Shown here: positions 25,272 through 33,233 of the stretch, one piece after another
Numbering within the stretch: the first letter of the stretch is position 1
How the letters are laid out: each line of letters opens with the position of its first letter
From: Hyphomicrobiales bacterium
GTDB lineage: Bacteria > Pseudomonadota > Alphaproteobacteria > Rhizobiales > Rhizobiaceae
Direction: 5' to 3'
Assembly: GCA_900469445.1 (NCBI GenBank)
Contig: UBXM01000014.1
Location: 1-44,592, forward strand
Length of the DNA: 44,592 nucleotides
Notes under the pieces: model-generated
What the model was told of the DNA's origin: nothing
Databases searched by the model: none
What the model saw: the letters and a program-made list of their open reading frames with translations, nothing else
Program-made: the position numbers and the translations under genes

Positions 25272-25304
25272 AGCCGTTCGCTTACAGGGCCGGTTCTGCC
25301 CGGT

Positions 25305-25493
25305 TCAGTTCTGTTCCATGCGGGCCGCGTGAGCTTCCGCGCCGCGCTCCACGCGATCGTCGAAACGTTCGTAACGGACGCCGGTGAACATCACGATCTC
25401 GCCCGCCAGAGCAAGGTTCGAAGCATCGGTCGGGGTCGAGACCTTTCGGCCTTTCCGATCGCGCCAGACATTCATTACCACTATCTCTGCCAT
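25305..25493 (-). CDS. Small hypothetical protein, 62 aa
   Basis: Not recognised. ATG 25493 is preceded by GGAGA at about 6 bp. The sequence reads MAEIVVMNVWRDRKGRKVST, then DASNLALAGEIVMFTGVRYE and RFDDRVERGAEAHAARMEQN, probably a short beta strand pair plus a charged helical tail. It converges on the DUF1254-type gene. Length is small, so support rests on start signals and coding-like composition. Confidence 0.6.
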   Translation of the reverse strand: MAEIVVMNVWRDRKGRKVSTPTDASNLALAGEIVMFTGVRYERFDDRVERGAEAHAARMEQN

Positions 25494-26181
25494 GCTCGTC
25501 TCCGTTCAAAGGATCGAGAGGGATGAAGACGGTTCTATTTCACCCTGCCCTTTCGGGCCGACGCGCCCATGAAGATCCCGATTGGAGATCCCAGGGAGTT
25601 CACGGACATCCGCGTCTTTCTCGTCAAAGCGTCTTTTCGCCCAACGCCATCGACATCTCATCTACCGGTTACGCCTTACGCCGGCCGGTGCAGCGACATT
25701 TCAAAGTCTACCGCTGTTTACGGCCTCATGGCCGGTCATGCCTGAATTTCAGACAGAACACGGTTAACAAGATATTAACGCTAATGTAGCGACTGCCGGA
25801 AACCTGCCCCGATCGTGCGATCGACAACGCGGTGTTGCAGATTTGGTTCACTGAAATCGCTGCCGGTCCCGAATTTCTCCATGCAAGCCACGCGGATGCG
25901 GCCATGACGATCAATCCGGACGATCCGGAGCGCCCCGACGATAACCGATATGCCGCTGTGGATGACCTGTGCCAAAACATGCCGTATTCACCGGATATTA
26001 ACCCTGTTAGACCTAGCATCATCCTGCCTGGGCGAGCGACGAAACCGGTGGAAAGACCGGCTGAAGCGCCCCGCCAACTTTTAGAGTTTCCAAGGTAAGG
26101 TAGATGACGTGTCGGCTGCCCTGCGGCGGCCAAACGCATTTGTCGGCACCTCTGTTTGTATTGCGTTCAAAGAGTTTGCCC
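25494..26181. other. Intergenic region between the small ORF and DUF2336
   Basis: About 690 bp without a convincing gene. It has a CtrA-type site (25764-25779) and is less GC-rich than its neighbours. No tRNA, rRNA or clear terminator is visible; it probably carries the promoter for the DUF2336 gene. Confidence 0.5.
25764..25779 (+). promoter_or_regulatory. CtrA-type binding site TTAA-N7-TTAAC
   Basis: TTAA-CAAGATA-TTAAC matches the full CtrA consensus of alphaproteobacteria exactly. It lies about 400 bp upstream of the DUF2336 start at 26182, so it could control that gene only if the transcript begins far upstream, or it may serve an unseen RNA. Confidence 0.55.
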
Positions 26182-27258
26182 GTGACGAGTGAGTTTCGAG
26201 ATCTGGAGAGACCGCAGGCGCTGCGCAGGAAGGACGTTGTGCTGATGGCTACGGTGACGAGCTTCGAAGAGCTCTCCCATCCGACACGTTCGGAGCTGCG
26301 GCAATTCGCCGAGCTCTTCATGCCGATCTTTTCCGCCTCTTCCAACGATGCGCGCCGGCAGGCGGTGGCAGCCCTTGCGCAGTCTCCCAATGTTCCGCCA
26401 GCCGTCGCCTTCTTTCTCGGCAGCCAGCCGATCGCCGTTGCAGCCCCGTTCCTGATGACCTCGGCCTGCCTCTCCGACGAGGCACTGATCGCGATCGCCC
26501 GCTGCCAGGGCTCGGAACATGCACGCGCCATCGTGCGCCGCGCGGCGCTGTCGCCCACCGTCATCGACGCGCTTGTCGGCCTGCGGCCGGACACGGCCCG
26601 GCAGTCCAAGTCCGCGGCTGCGGAGGCCCAGGCAAGTTCGAAGCCTGCCGAGACAGCATCCGTCGAAATTCCGGCGATCGGGACCGGCATCGACACGCGC
26701 CGGCTGGCGCGCGAAGAAGAGCTGCGTCGTCATATCAAGCTGTTGGCCGGCCATGTGGAACGGGCAGACGATGACCGACTGGGATTGCGCAGCCTTTCGG
26801 ACGTGCAGGAAGCGCTTCTGGTGCGGTTTGCCCGCAACCGGGAAGCGATGCTTCTCGTCACCGCCATTTCGGATATGCTGACGACGAGCCGCTGGCTGGC
26901 CGAGCGCATCCTGCTCGACCTTTCGGGCCGGCAACTGGCGACCGTGCTGAAGAGCCTGGGCATGGGCCTGGCCGACGCCACCTATATTCTCACCCGTCTT
27001 TATGGCCATCTGGCCGAGGCGACAGACGGCGTGTCGCAGGCGGAAAACCTGTGGCAGTCGCTCGACGAGGACGAGTGCCACGCGCGGGTGGAAGCCTGGC
27101 GCAGGGCCGACCGTTACACCTATGGCGCCGACCAGGCCGGTTCCAGCATGCTGGAAAGCGCCGCGGAGGCTGCCAATTCCGACGCGCCGATGGACGCCCG
27201 CCCGATGCGGACCTCGGCGACCGTGCGCAAGAACGCTTCCGGTTTCAGGATCCGCTAA
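26182..27258 (+). CDS. DUF2336 domain protein
   Basis: Protein of 358 residues from GTG 26182; ATG 26245 (MATVTSFEELSHPTR) is a plausible alternative start. It has repeated helical hairpins like the DUF2336 family of alphaproteobacteria (SELRQFAELFMPIFSASSND, ARRQAVAALAQSPNVPPAVA, then EELRRHIKLLAGHVERADDD). The central ~60 residues (QSKSAAAEAQASSKPAETAS) are a low-complexity linker. The C-terminal half has further helices ending in a flexible tail. The family is uncharacterised; a scaffold or regulatory role is inferred only from its helical-repeat nature. Confidence 0.82.
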   Translation: MTSEFRDLERPQALRRKDVVLMATVTSFEELSHPTRSELRQFAELFMPIFSASSNDARRQAVAALAQSPNVPPAVAFFLGSQPIAVAAPFLMTSACLSDEALIAIARCQGSEHARAIVRRAALSPTVIDALVGLRPDTARQSKSAAAEAQASSKPAETASVEIPAIGTGIDTRRLAREEELRRHIKLLAGHVERADDDRLGLRSLSDVQEALLVRFARNREAMLLVTAISDMLTTSRWLAERILLDLSGRQLATVLKSLGMGLADATYILTRLYGHLAEATDGVSQAENLWQSLDEDECHARVEAWRRADRYTYGADQAGSSMLESAAEAANSDAPMDARPMRTSATVRKNASGFRIR

Positions 27259-27363
27259 AGCCCGGCGCGATCTTGCAGATCCGCCTGTCGCGCTTCAGTT
27301 CGTTGTTTCATCCATGTCTTTATCCCGAAGCCGGGGACCATTTTCGGCAGACATGCCCCAGGC

Positions 27364-27711
27364 TCACGGATCCGGTTTGACGAGCGGGAAAAGATCGCCG
27401 AGTTCGTCGATTTCCAGTTCCACCAGCCACAGATCGGTATCGAAGCGCAGTTCTCTATCGAGGGTCTCGCGCATGAGATCCGGCTCGACGCGTTCAAGCC
27501 GCGTCTCGAACTTGCGCTGGCCGTCATCCTCGCTGGAAAAGAAGTTCTGCGGCGCCGGTGCATAAAGGCTTTCCAGCCCGTCGCGAAACCGCTGGCGGAT
27601 GAAGACCGCCCCTGCCGCCTCTGCCCCCTTGTGCTCGACCGCCGCAAACCCGCCCATGCCGAAAACGCGGCGGACAAGAGCGGAGACATAGATATCGGAC
27701 CGGATACGCAT
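27364..27711 (-). CDS. DUF1491 family protein
   Basis: Protein of 115 residues: RIRSDIYVSALVRRVFGMGG, FAAVEHKGAEAAGAVFIRQR, LESLYAPAPQNFF and WLVELEIDELGDLFPLV. This order (conserved N-terminal VSALVRRV, GaEaGavFI and a WLVE-e/d-e-D terminus) is characteristic of DUF1491, found in alphaproteobacteria, function unknown. Start ATG 27711 matches the family. It converges on the DUF2336 gene. Confidence 0.88.
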   Translation of the reverse strand: MRIRSDIYVSALVRRVFGMGGFAAVEHKGAEAAGAVFIRQRFRDGLESLYAPAPQNFFSSEDDGQRKFETRLERVEPDLMRETLDRELRFDTDLWLVELEIDELGDLFPLVKPDP

Positions 27712-27837
27712 GGGACGTGAATAGGATGGTTTTTGGGTGGAGGCAAATGGGAGAGATGGCGGTGGTCGGGATTTATGGCTGCGAACGACATGACCGCTGC
27801 CGGCGCGTCGTGGCAATCGCACGCACAACCAGCGCCC

Positions 27838-28038
27838 TCAGGGCGGCGGGTCGGGCCGATCGGATGTCAACGAGCTTAACAGGCGCTCCTGGATTGCCAG
27901 GAGGCGTTGAAGCAGGACGATATGCCTCTCGGTCTCGGAACGAACCGAGATATCTGACGACTTCACGGATGAAAGCACAGCGAGCTTCGCCCGGTTTCTC
28001 GCTATCCGACTTTTCAGCCACTCGATATTTTCCGACAT
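27838..28038 (-). CDS. Small coiled-coil-like hypothetical protein, 66 aa
   Basis: Not recognised. Start ATG 28038 (MSENIEWLKSRIARNRAKLA). The sequence is a heptad-like helix (VRSETERHIVLLQRLLAIQE, RLLSSL) rich in Arg, Leu and Glu, probably a short coiled coil. Shine-Dalgarno is weak. A dyad lies about 100 bp upstream (28141-28156). Confidence 0.5.
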   Translation of the reverse strand: MSENIEWLKSRIARNRAKLAVLSSVKSSDISVRSETERHIVLLQRLLAIQERLLSSLTSDRPDPPP

Positions 28039-28081
28039 CAACGCACCGCACAAATCCATACGCGGCGTGATCATCACTCAT

Positions 28082-28410
28082 CGCCGTACAGCACTGGTTG
28101 CTTCACCAATGTAGGCCACAAGTGGAGGCGGGTGTCTCATTGTACCATTTCGTACAGACCGCATGGTGCATGAGGCGGGGTTTCGCCCCGAATGGCCGCG
28201 CGCCCGCTGGAAAGCCGTGATCTCAGGGCAGCCGCGCTCGGCCCATTGCGGACATCGTGGAGGGTCACATCCGCTTACTGGAATTGCGTCAATAGTCGGC
28301 GATTGATTGTTAGCTTGACCCAGCCCAAGGCTGCGCGTGCCAAATCGCCTGTTAACGCCCGATTTAATCCATTAGGTCAGAACCCCTCGCAGTAGCGCAG
28401 ACTTAACGAC
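28082..28410. other. Intergenic region upstream of the methionine locus
   Basis: About 330 bp without a convincing gene. It contains the GTAC-N6-GTAC dyad at 28141-28156. Nothing else is recognised. Confidence 0.5.
28141..28156. promoter_or_regulatory. GTAC-N6-GTAC inverted repeat
   Basis: TGTAC (28141-28145), CATTTC, GTACA (28152-28156) is an inverted repeat with 5-bp arms. It is similar to 20337-20352. It sits about 100 bp upstream of the small ORF on the minus strand, and about 290 bp upstream of the mesX promoter. Operator is a guess. Confidence 0.35.
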
Positions 28411-28461
28411 ATAAAGATATCATTATATGATATTGACTGACAGATCACCGTACAATATGGT
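28411..28461 (+). promoter_or_regulatory. Promoter of the mesX-mesD operon with an upstream dyad
   Basis: -35 TTGACT (28433-28438), 17-bp spacer, -10 TATGGT (28456-28461); transcription should start near 28468, at the 5' end of the riboswitch. Immediately upstream lies an imperfect palindrome ATAAAGATATCATTAT (28411-28426) and the overlapping ATATCAT-TAT-ATGATAT (28417-28433), a candidate operator touching the -35 box. A methionine-regulon repressor (SahR/SamR type) is a possible ligand, by inference. Confidence 0.7.
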
Positions 28462-28467
28462 TATCGT

Positions 28468-28652
28468 GCCTAAGGTTCTCCGGTCGTTGCATGCAACGTG
28501 CCGAAGCTAAGAGGGAAGTCGGTGCTCCGTGTCATTCGGAAATGCCGACGCTGCCCCCGCAACTGTAAGCGGCGAGCTGAAGTCCATTATGTCACTGGTT
28601 TACCCCGGGAAGACGGACGGAAGCGATGACCCGTGAGCCAGGAGACCTGCCT
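28468..28652 (+). ncRNA. Cobalamin (B12) riboswitch
   Basis: The leader holds the conserved cobalamin-aptamer blocks in order: GCTAAGAGGGAAGTCGGTG (28506-28524), GCTGCCCCCGCAACTGTAAG (28550-28569), CACTGG...CCGGGAAG, and the B12 box GAGCCAGGAGACCTGCC (28635-28651). Adenosyl- or another cobalamin would bind and switch off expression. It lies ~120 bp upstream of mesX and directly downstream of a promoter. Confidence 0.95.
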
Positions 28653-28745
28653 TTGGCGAAATAACGTCCACGGGCGGGGTGTCCCAGTGTGCCGTAGCAA
28701 AGGCTGCTTTGTCGCGGCCTGTCTTGCTATGCGTCCGCAGACCCA

Positions 28746-28767
28746 TGCCCCCAACTCCATAGGGGCA
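28746..28767 (+). promoter_or_regulatory. Hairpin masking the mesX Shine-Dalgarno
   Basis: TGCCCC (28746-28751) pairs with GGGGCA (28762-28767) across a 10-nt loop. The right arm contains the only good ribosome-binding sequence (AGGGG, then CACAAC, then ATG 28772). It is a plausible translational expression platform for the riboswitch. Confidence 0.65.
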
Positions 28768-28771
28768 CAAC

Positions 28772-29749
28772 ATGTCTCAGACCTGCAGTTTCACAATCAC
28801 GAGCGTACCCTTCGACGAGGATTATCGTCCTTCGGAACATACGCGCATCACCACCAATTTTGCCAATCTGGCGAGGGGCGAAAAGCGGCAGGAGAACCTG
28901 CGCAATGTCTTGGCGATGATCGATAGCCGCTTCAACGCCCTTGCGCATTGGGACAATCCCAAAGCGGACCGATACTCGGTCGAGCTGGAGATTGTTTCGG
29001 TCGAAATGAGCATCGATGTTGAAGGCGAAAAATTTCCGCTCATCGAGATGCTGAAAACGACGATCGTCGATCGCAAAACCGGTGAACATATCGACGGCAT
29101 CGTGGGGAATAATTTTTCCTCCTATGTGCGCGACTACGATTTCAGCGTCGTTCTGCCGGAGCATAACAAGAGCCTGCCTGCCTTCAGCATTCCTGCCGAT
29201 TTCGGCGACCTGCATGGGAGCCTGTTCAAGTCCTTTCTGCGGTCGGATGCCTACCGATCGCATTTTCGCAAGCCGCCGGTGATTTGCATCAGCGCCTCCA
29301 CCAGCAAGACCTATCACCGCACCGAAAATCATCACCCCATTATGGGCGTCGAGTACCGGCAGCACGAGTTCTCGCCCACCGATGAGTATTTCGGGAAAAT
29401 GGGATTGCAGGTTCGCTACTTCATGCCTGCGGGCAGCGTTGCGCCGCTGGCCTTCTATTTTGTCGGCGACTTGCTGGGCGATTATTCCAATATCGAACTG
29501 ATCGGCATCATCAGCACGATGGAAACATTTCAGAGGATTTATCGCCCTGAAATCTACAATGCAAACGCAGCGGCCGGGACATTTTACCAGCCCAATCTTA
29601 AGCACCAAGACTATTCGCTGACCCGGATCGTCTACGACCGCGACGAACGCAGTCGCCTGGCGGTGGATCAGGGCAAGTTCACCGAAGAACACTTCATCAA
29701 GCCATACCGCGCTGCCCTTGAGCAATTCCTGGCTCACTGCGCCGCCTGA
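28772..29749 (+). CDS. mesX: DUF1852 protein MesX, partner of MesD methionine synthase
   Basis: Protein of 325 residues: SQTCSFTITSVPFDEDYRPS, EHTRITTNFANLARGEKRQE, ISASTSKTYHRTENHHPIMG, YRQHEFSPTDEYFGKMGLQV and RSRLAVDQGKFTEEHFIKPY. This matches DUF1852, which occurs almost always next to a short MetE-like protein and is known as MesX, required together with oxygen for MesD-type methionine synthesis. The His-rich stretch (YHRTENHHP) could bind a metal. The ATG is masked by a hairpin below a B12 riboswitch, implying expression when cobalamin is scarce. It is followed by mesD after 25 bp. Confidence 0.92.
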   Translation: MSQTCSFTITSVPFDEDYRPSEHTRITTNFANLARGEKRQENLRNVLAMIDSRFNALAHWDNPKADRYSVELEIVSVEMSIDVEGEKFPLIEMLKTTIVDRKTGEHIDGIVGNNFSSYVRDYDFSVVLPEHNKSLPAFSIPADFGDLHGSLFKSFLRSDAYRSHFRKPPVICISASTSKTYHRTENHHPIMGVEYRQHEFSPTDEYFGKMGLQVRYFMPAGSVAPLAFYFVGDLLGDYSNIELIGIISTMETFQRIYRPEIYNANAAAGTFYQPNLKHQDYSLTRIVYDRDERSRLAVDQGKFTEEHFIKPYRAALEQFLAHCAA

Positions 29750-29774
29750 TCAACATTTGGAAGAGGTCACCATC

Positions 29775-30803
29775 ATGAAGAAGCTTCTCCCCACATCGAC
29801 TGCCGGCAGCTTGCCGAAACCCTCCTGGCTTGCCCAGCCCGAAAAACTGTGGTCGCCCTGGAAACTGCAGGATGAGGAATTGCTGGAGGGCAAAAGAGAC
29901 GCCCTGCGCCTTTCACTGGACGACCAGCAACAGGCCGGTATCGATATCGTCAGTGATGGCGAGCAGACGCGCCAGCATTTCGTCACGACTTTCATCGAAC
30001 ACCTCGACGGCGTCGATTTTGCAAAACGCGAAACCGTCAGAATTCGCGATCGCTACGATGCAAGCGTCCCGACGGTCGTCGGCACCGTGTCTCGTCAGAA
30101 GCCCGTTTTCGTGGAGGACGCCAAATTCCTGCGTCAGCAGACCAAACAACCCATCAAATGGGCTTTGCCGGGTCCGATGACGATGATCGATACGCTCTTT
30201 GACGACCACTATAAGAGCCGTGAAAAGCTCGCCTGGGAATTTGCCGGGATACTCAACGAAGAAGCAAGGGAACTGGAGGCGGCCGGCGTCGATATCATCC
30301 AGTTCGACGAACCTGCCTTCAACGTTTTTTTTGACGAGGTGAATGACTGGGGTGTTGCCACCTTGGAAAGGGCAATCGAAGGGCTGAAATGCGAAACGGC
30401 CGTCCATATCTGCTACGGTTACGGCATAAAGGCCAATACGGATTGGAAAAAGACCCTCGGGTCAGAATGGCGGCAGTATGAGGAAACTCTCCCCAAACTG
30501 CAGAAATCCAGCATCGGCATGATCTCCCTCGAATGCCACAACTCTCATGTTCCCATGGATCTTCTGGAACTTGTTCGAGGGAAAAAAGTGATGGTCGGAG
30601 CCATCGATGTGGCAAGCGATACCATCGAAACCCCGGAGGAAGTCGCCGCCACGCTGCGCAAGGCGCTCAAGTTTGTCGACGCGGACAACCTTTGCCCCTG
30701 CACCAATTGCGGCATGGCTCCCCTGTCTCGTCGTGTCGCAAGAGGCAAGCTAAATGCCTTGAGCGCAGGAGCCGAGATCGTCCGGAAAGAGCTCTCGGCG
30801 TAA
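29775..30803 (+). CDS. mesD: Folate-independent methionine synthase MesD (core MetE-like)
   Basis: Protein of 342 residues, only the C-terminal catalytic half of classical MetE (about 750). It begins KLLPTSTAGSLPKPSWLAQP, has FDEP at 178-180 (IIQFDEPAF), and probable zinc ligands His211 and Cys213 (HICYGYG), Glu253 (ISLECHN) and Cys312 (PCTNCGMAPLS). Lacking the N-terminal half, it should not use the folate donor in the usual way; the MesD group needs MesX and O2. Start ATG 29775 has AGAGGT upstream. It methylates homocysteine by inference; the methyl donor is not known from sequence. Confidence 0.92.
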   Translation: MKKLLPTSTAGSLPKPSWLAQPEKLWSPWKLQDEELLEGKRDALRLSLDDQQQAGIDIVSDGEQTRQHFVTTFIEHLDGVDFAKRETVRIRDRYDASVPTVVGTVSRQKPVFVEDAKFLRQQTKQPIKWALPGPMTMIDTLFDDHYKSREKLAWEFAGILNEEARELEAAGVDIIQFDEPAFNVFFDEVNDWGVATLERAIEGLKCETAVHICYGYGIKANTDWKKTLGSEWRQYEETLPKLQKSSIGMISLECHNSHVPMDLLELVRGKKVMVGAIDVASDTIETPEEVAATLRKALKFVDADNLCPCTNCGMAPLSRRVARGKLNALSAGAEIVRKELSA

Positions 30804-30829
30804 TACAGACTGAGCGGCAGGAGGCCGAC

Positions 30830-31330
30830 ATGAACATGATGAACCACGGCTTCGACAATGTGGACAAAGCCACGTTTCGCAGTGGCATGTCGCGCCTCGG
30901 CTCGGCTGTGAACGTCGTCACCACCAGACACGGCGGAAAGCGTTACGGCTTCACAGCCTCGGCGGTCTGCAGCGTCAGCGATACGCCAGCGACGCTTCTC
31001 GTCTGCATCAATCGCGCGAGCTCATGTTTTCATGCGTTTGAAAACGCGAGCCGTTTCTGCGTCAATACGCTTATGCCGGGCCACGAGGAAATTTCGAACC
31101 TCTTTGGAGGAAAGACCCGGGCGGACGATCGATTTGCTCTCGGCGATTGGAGGGAAGGCCTAACTGGTGTCCCCGTGCTGGCCGACGCTTCGGTCAGCTT
31201 TGAGTGTGAACTTACCAATGCAGTAGACGAGGCAACCCACCGCATCCTCTTCGGGCGCGTAATCGGTATTCGCGAGAACGAAGAACGGGCAACGCTGCTC
31301 TATTGCATGCGTCGCTATCTCAACGGCTAA
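30830..31330 (+). CDS. Flavin reductase (DIM6/NTAB family)
   Basis: Protein of 166 residues: RSGMSRLGSAVNVVTTRHGG, RYGFTASAVCSVSDTPATLL, VCINRASSCFHAFENASRFC and VNTLMPGHEEISNLF, the flavin reductase-like FMN-binding domain. It is the third gene of the mesX-mesD unit, 26 bp after mesD, with AGGAGG at 30819-30824. It would supply reduced flavin, fitting an oxygen-dependent step of MesX/MesD; that link is inferred from context and not proven. No terminator is obvious after it. Confidence 0.9.
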   Translation: MNMMNHGFDNVDKATFRSGMSRLGSAVNVVTTRHGGKRYGFTASAVCSVSDTPATLLVCINRASSCFHAFENASRFCVNTLMPGHEEISNLFGGKTRADDRFALGDWREGLTGVPVLADASVSFECELTNAVDEATHRILFGRVIGIRENEERATLLYCMRRYLNG

Positions 31331-31403
31331 CTTGACGATCGAATCTCGGTAGTGGCCGCAAATGGCGCTAAGCTGCCTTAACGCACATCGGCCTAGTACG
31401 AAA

Positions 31404-31787
31404 TCACAGCAGCTTGTGACTATTTAATCCGAAAGCTGTGCGGGCGGTTTCGCACTCGTCGTCACCGGGATTACAGGCACGGCACACATCGGGCCGGACT
31501 TCGTAGATCATGCAAGAAGCGCTAATGCCCACTCGCCCCGAGAGGGCCGAGCAACGCGAGCCCTCGCAGCGCATGCCCCCTCCATTCGCAGAGGTCAACT
31601 CGGTCGGTATCAACTCGAGGGCCTGTTCCGTCTCCATGGTGAAGCGCGGCCATTCGGAGGAATAGGAGCAGCATGCACCGCAGGCTTGGCAGTCCCAGTC
31701 AACGAACTGCTCAGCAGGGGTGTTCGATGCGCTGTAAGGCTCGAACTCGGCAAGGCCTGTCGGCCCGCGTTTCGCCCCGGAATTCAT
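31404..31787 (-). CDS. YkgJ-type Cys-cluster protein
   Basis: Protein of 127 residues with a YkgJ-like metal-cluster pattern: DWDCQACGACCSYSSEWPRF, MRCEGSRCSALSG, ASCMIYEVRPDVCRACNPGD and DECETARTAFGL. The CxxCGACC cluster and the downstream cysteines probably bind zinc or iron. Start ATG 31787; an alternative TTG 31814 overlaps the upstream gene. It follows the 104-aa hypothetical gene by 5 bp, so the two are cotranscribed. It is the second such protein in the window after YcgN at 20391. Confidence 0.82.
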   Translation of the reverse strand: MNSGAKRGPTGLAEFEPYSASNTPAEQFVDWDCQACGACCSYSSEWPRFTMETEQALELIPTELTSANGGGMRCEGSRCSALSGRVGISASCMIYEVRPDVCRACNPGDDECETARTAFGLNSHKLL

Positions 31788-31792
31788 AAGCG

Positions 31793-32107
31793 TCACTTGT
31801 GTTTCAGCAGCCAAATCTTGCCAGCCATGGTTATGCCATAGGCCGTGTCCGATGTCGCGACATCCGGGGTAAATTCGCGCAGGAGCCCGTATTCAAGAAG
31901 CTGGTTCAAGGTTGCGGTCGTTGACGTCTTCACTGCACGCGGGCGTTCCTTGAAGCGGTCCGTTGCGGCATATGTGACCTGAGCATTGAGGTGCGTCCAG
32001 CGATTGCCTTCCTGAGGGAAAAGGTCGCCATCCTTGGCAAGCTTCAAACCCCTGATCTGCGTCGGCGTCAGGTCGACCGTGAGGGATGCGGGAGCTGTGT
32101 TGGTCAT
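31793..32107 (-). CDS. Hypothetical protein, 104 aa, winged-helix-like
   Basis: Not recognised. ATG 32107 follows AAGGA. Sequence: LTVDLTPTQIRGLKLAKDGD, LNAQVTYAATDRFKERPRAV, KTSTTATLNQLLEYGLLREF and DTAYGITMAGKIWLLKHK. The last ~40 residues (strand, helix, ITMAGKIWLL) resemble the winged-helix 'TLTEAGR' pattern, so a DNA-binding or regulatory role is possible but unproven. It overlaps no neighbour and is 5 bp ahead of the Cys-cluster gene. Confidence 0.65.
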   Translation of the reverse strand: MTNTAPASLTVDLTPTQIRGLKLAKDGDLFPQEGNRWTHLNAQVTYAATDRFKERPRAVKTSTTATLNQLLEYGLLREFTPDVATSDTAYGITMAGKIWLLKHK

Positions 32108-32336
32108 AACGTTTTGGTCCTTTTGATAAACGGCATCGCGGCGATGTGGGTTGCCCTTACGGAAAACATGCGTCCGAAAGCCGTCACGTCCTGTGCTGAT
32201 CGGATATGCGCCAGGCCACGACCTACGCAAGTGTGCATCCGAGGACGGCTTTCCCAACGGTGCCTAGTAAATGCCCTCGCAGGCCGCGCCTCACCACTGT
32301 TTTCGGCCTTGGTGCGCCTGCTGGTTTCTGCGTAAC

Positions 32337-32364
32337 AAAAAAGGCCAGGATTTCACCTGGCCTT
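32337..32364 (-). terminator. Rho-independent terminator of cspA
   Basis: On the minus strand AAGGCCAGG-TGAAAT-CCTGGCCTT forms a 9-bp perfect stem, and its final TT runs into TTTT for a six-T tract. It lies about 65 bp after the cspA stop. Confidence 0.9.
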
Positions 32365-32429
32365 AACTGGTTTCAAGCTTTCGGCAGTGCCAGTACATCC
32401 GTGGTCACAGGAAAGCGAATACAGCGTTC

Positions 32430-32639
32430 TCAGGCAGCCTGGAGGTTGGTAGCCGACATCTTGCCGGACCGCTTATCCTGCTCCAGCTCGAAGGAGACCT
32501 TTTGGCCTTCTACGAGTTCGCGCATGCCGGCGCGCTCAACAGCAGAGATATGCACGAATGCATCAGCACCGCCGTTGTCAGGCTGGATGAAGCCGAAGCC
32601 CTTGGTGGAATTAAACCATTTAACTGTGCCAGTGGTCAT
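32430..32639 (-). CDS. cspA: Cold-shock protein CspA family
   Basis: A single cold-shock domain of 69 residues: [20 protein letters not shown] (RNP1 KGFGFI), [13 protein letters not shown] (RNP2 FVHIS) and [20 protein letters not shown]. It is an RNA/ssDNA chaperone. ATG 32639 has AAGGG about 8 bp upstream. An AT-rich leader of at least 130 bp (32640-32810) precedes it, as expected for cold-shock mRNA thermosensor leaders; it ends at a strong terminator. Which cspA paralogue this is cannot be told. Confidence 0.95.
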   Translation of the reverse strand: MTTGTVKWFNSTKGFGFIQPDNGGADAFVHISAVERAGMRELVEGQKVSFELEQDKRSGKMSATNLQAA

Positions 32640-33233
32640 GAACGAACCCTTTCTTAGCAACACGAGTAACCGCCACGCGGATGCGTTGCGGACGAAAATA
32701 ACGATGCTTTAGAGAGAGGGTCGTCCACACGCGATGCCAACCGCGTCATAAGCAAATCTCGGCAAAAAAATATCGATAAACCACAGATAGGTTCAGGACG
32801 ACAGAATGTCAACTTTTCGTTTCAGCCGACGCATCCGCCGTCGATGCAGAGAAGACATCTCGCCCGGTCAGAGTTTGTACCCTCTCCCCCGTCCCGCCGG
32901 CTGTCGGGGTCCCTTCTTGCGGGCCATCGAGCTATCTTTCCAAGCGCCACCGGCCCTGCGTTCGTCGTGCTCGGAGCGATGCGATGCCGGTCTTTTTGCC
33001 TGACAGATATCGCTTTCGCCGAGAGCCAGCAATGCGAATTGAAATCGATGCAAGGCGCGTCACGACCTCCTTTGAACGCCCGCCTCCGGCCCGAAGCGTT
33101 TACTCCCGCCCCCAACCACACAGGGTCGCAAACCTAACCTGTGCTTACACATCAGCGTTGCATAATAAGGGGTATGCGCCTGCCCAAGATGGGAGCATAA
33201 GACGCATAGGTTATGCACATGAGGTTTTTTGTC
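32640..33233. other. Intergenic region: cspA leader and unresolved sequence
   Basis: The first ~170 bp upstream of cspA is AT-rich and should hold its promoter and leader. The remaining ~400 bp has no convincing gene. An inverted repeat GCATAA / TTATGC (33195-33200 and 33211-33216) precedes the small membrane gene and may be an operator or promoter structure. Confidence 0.5.
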
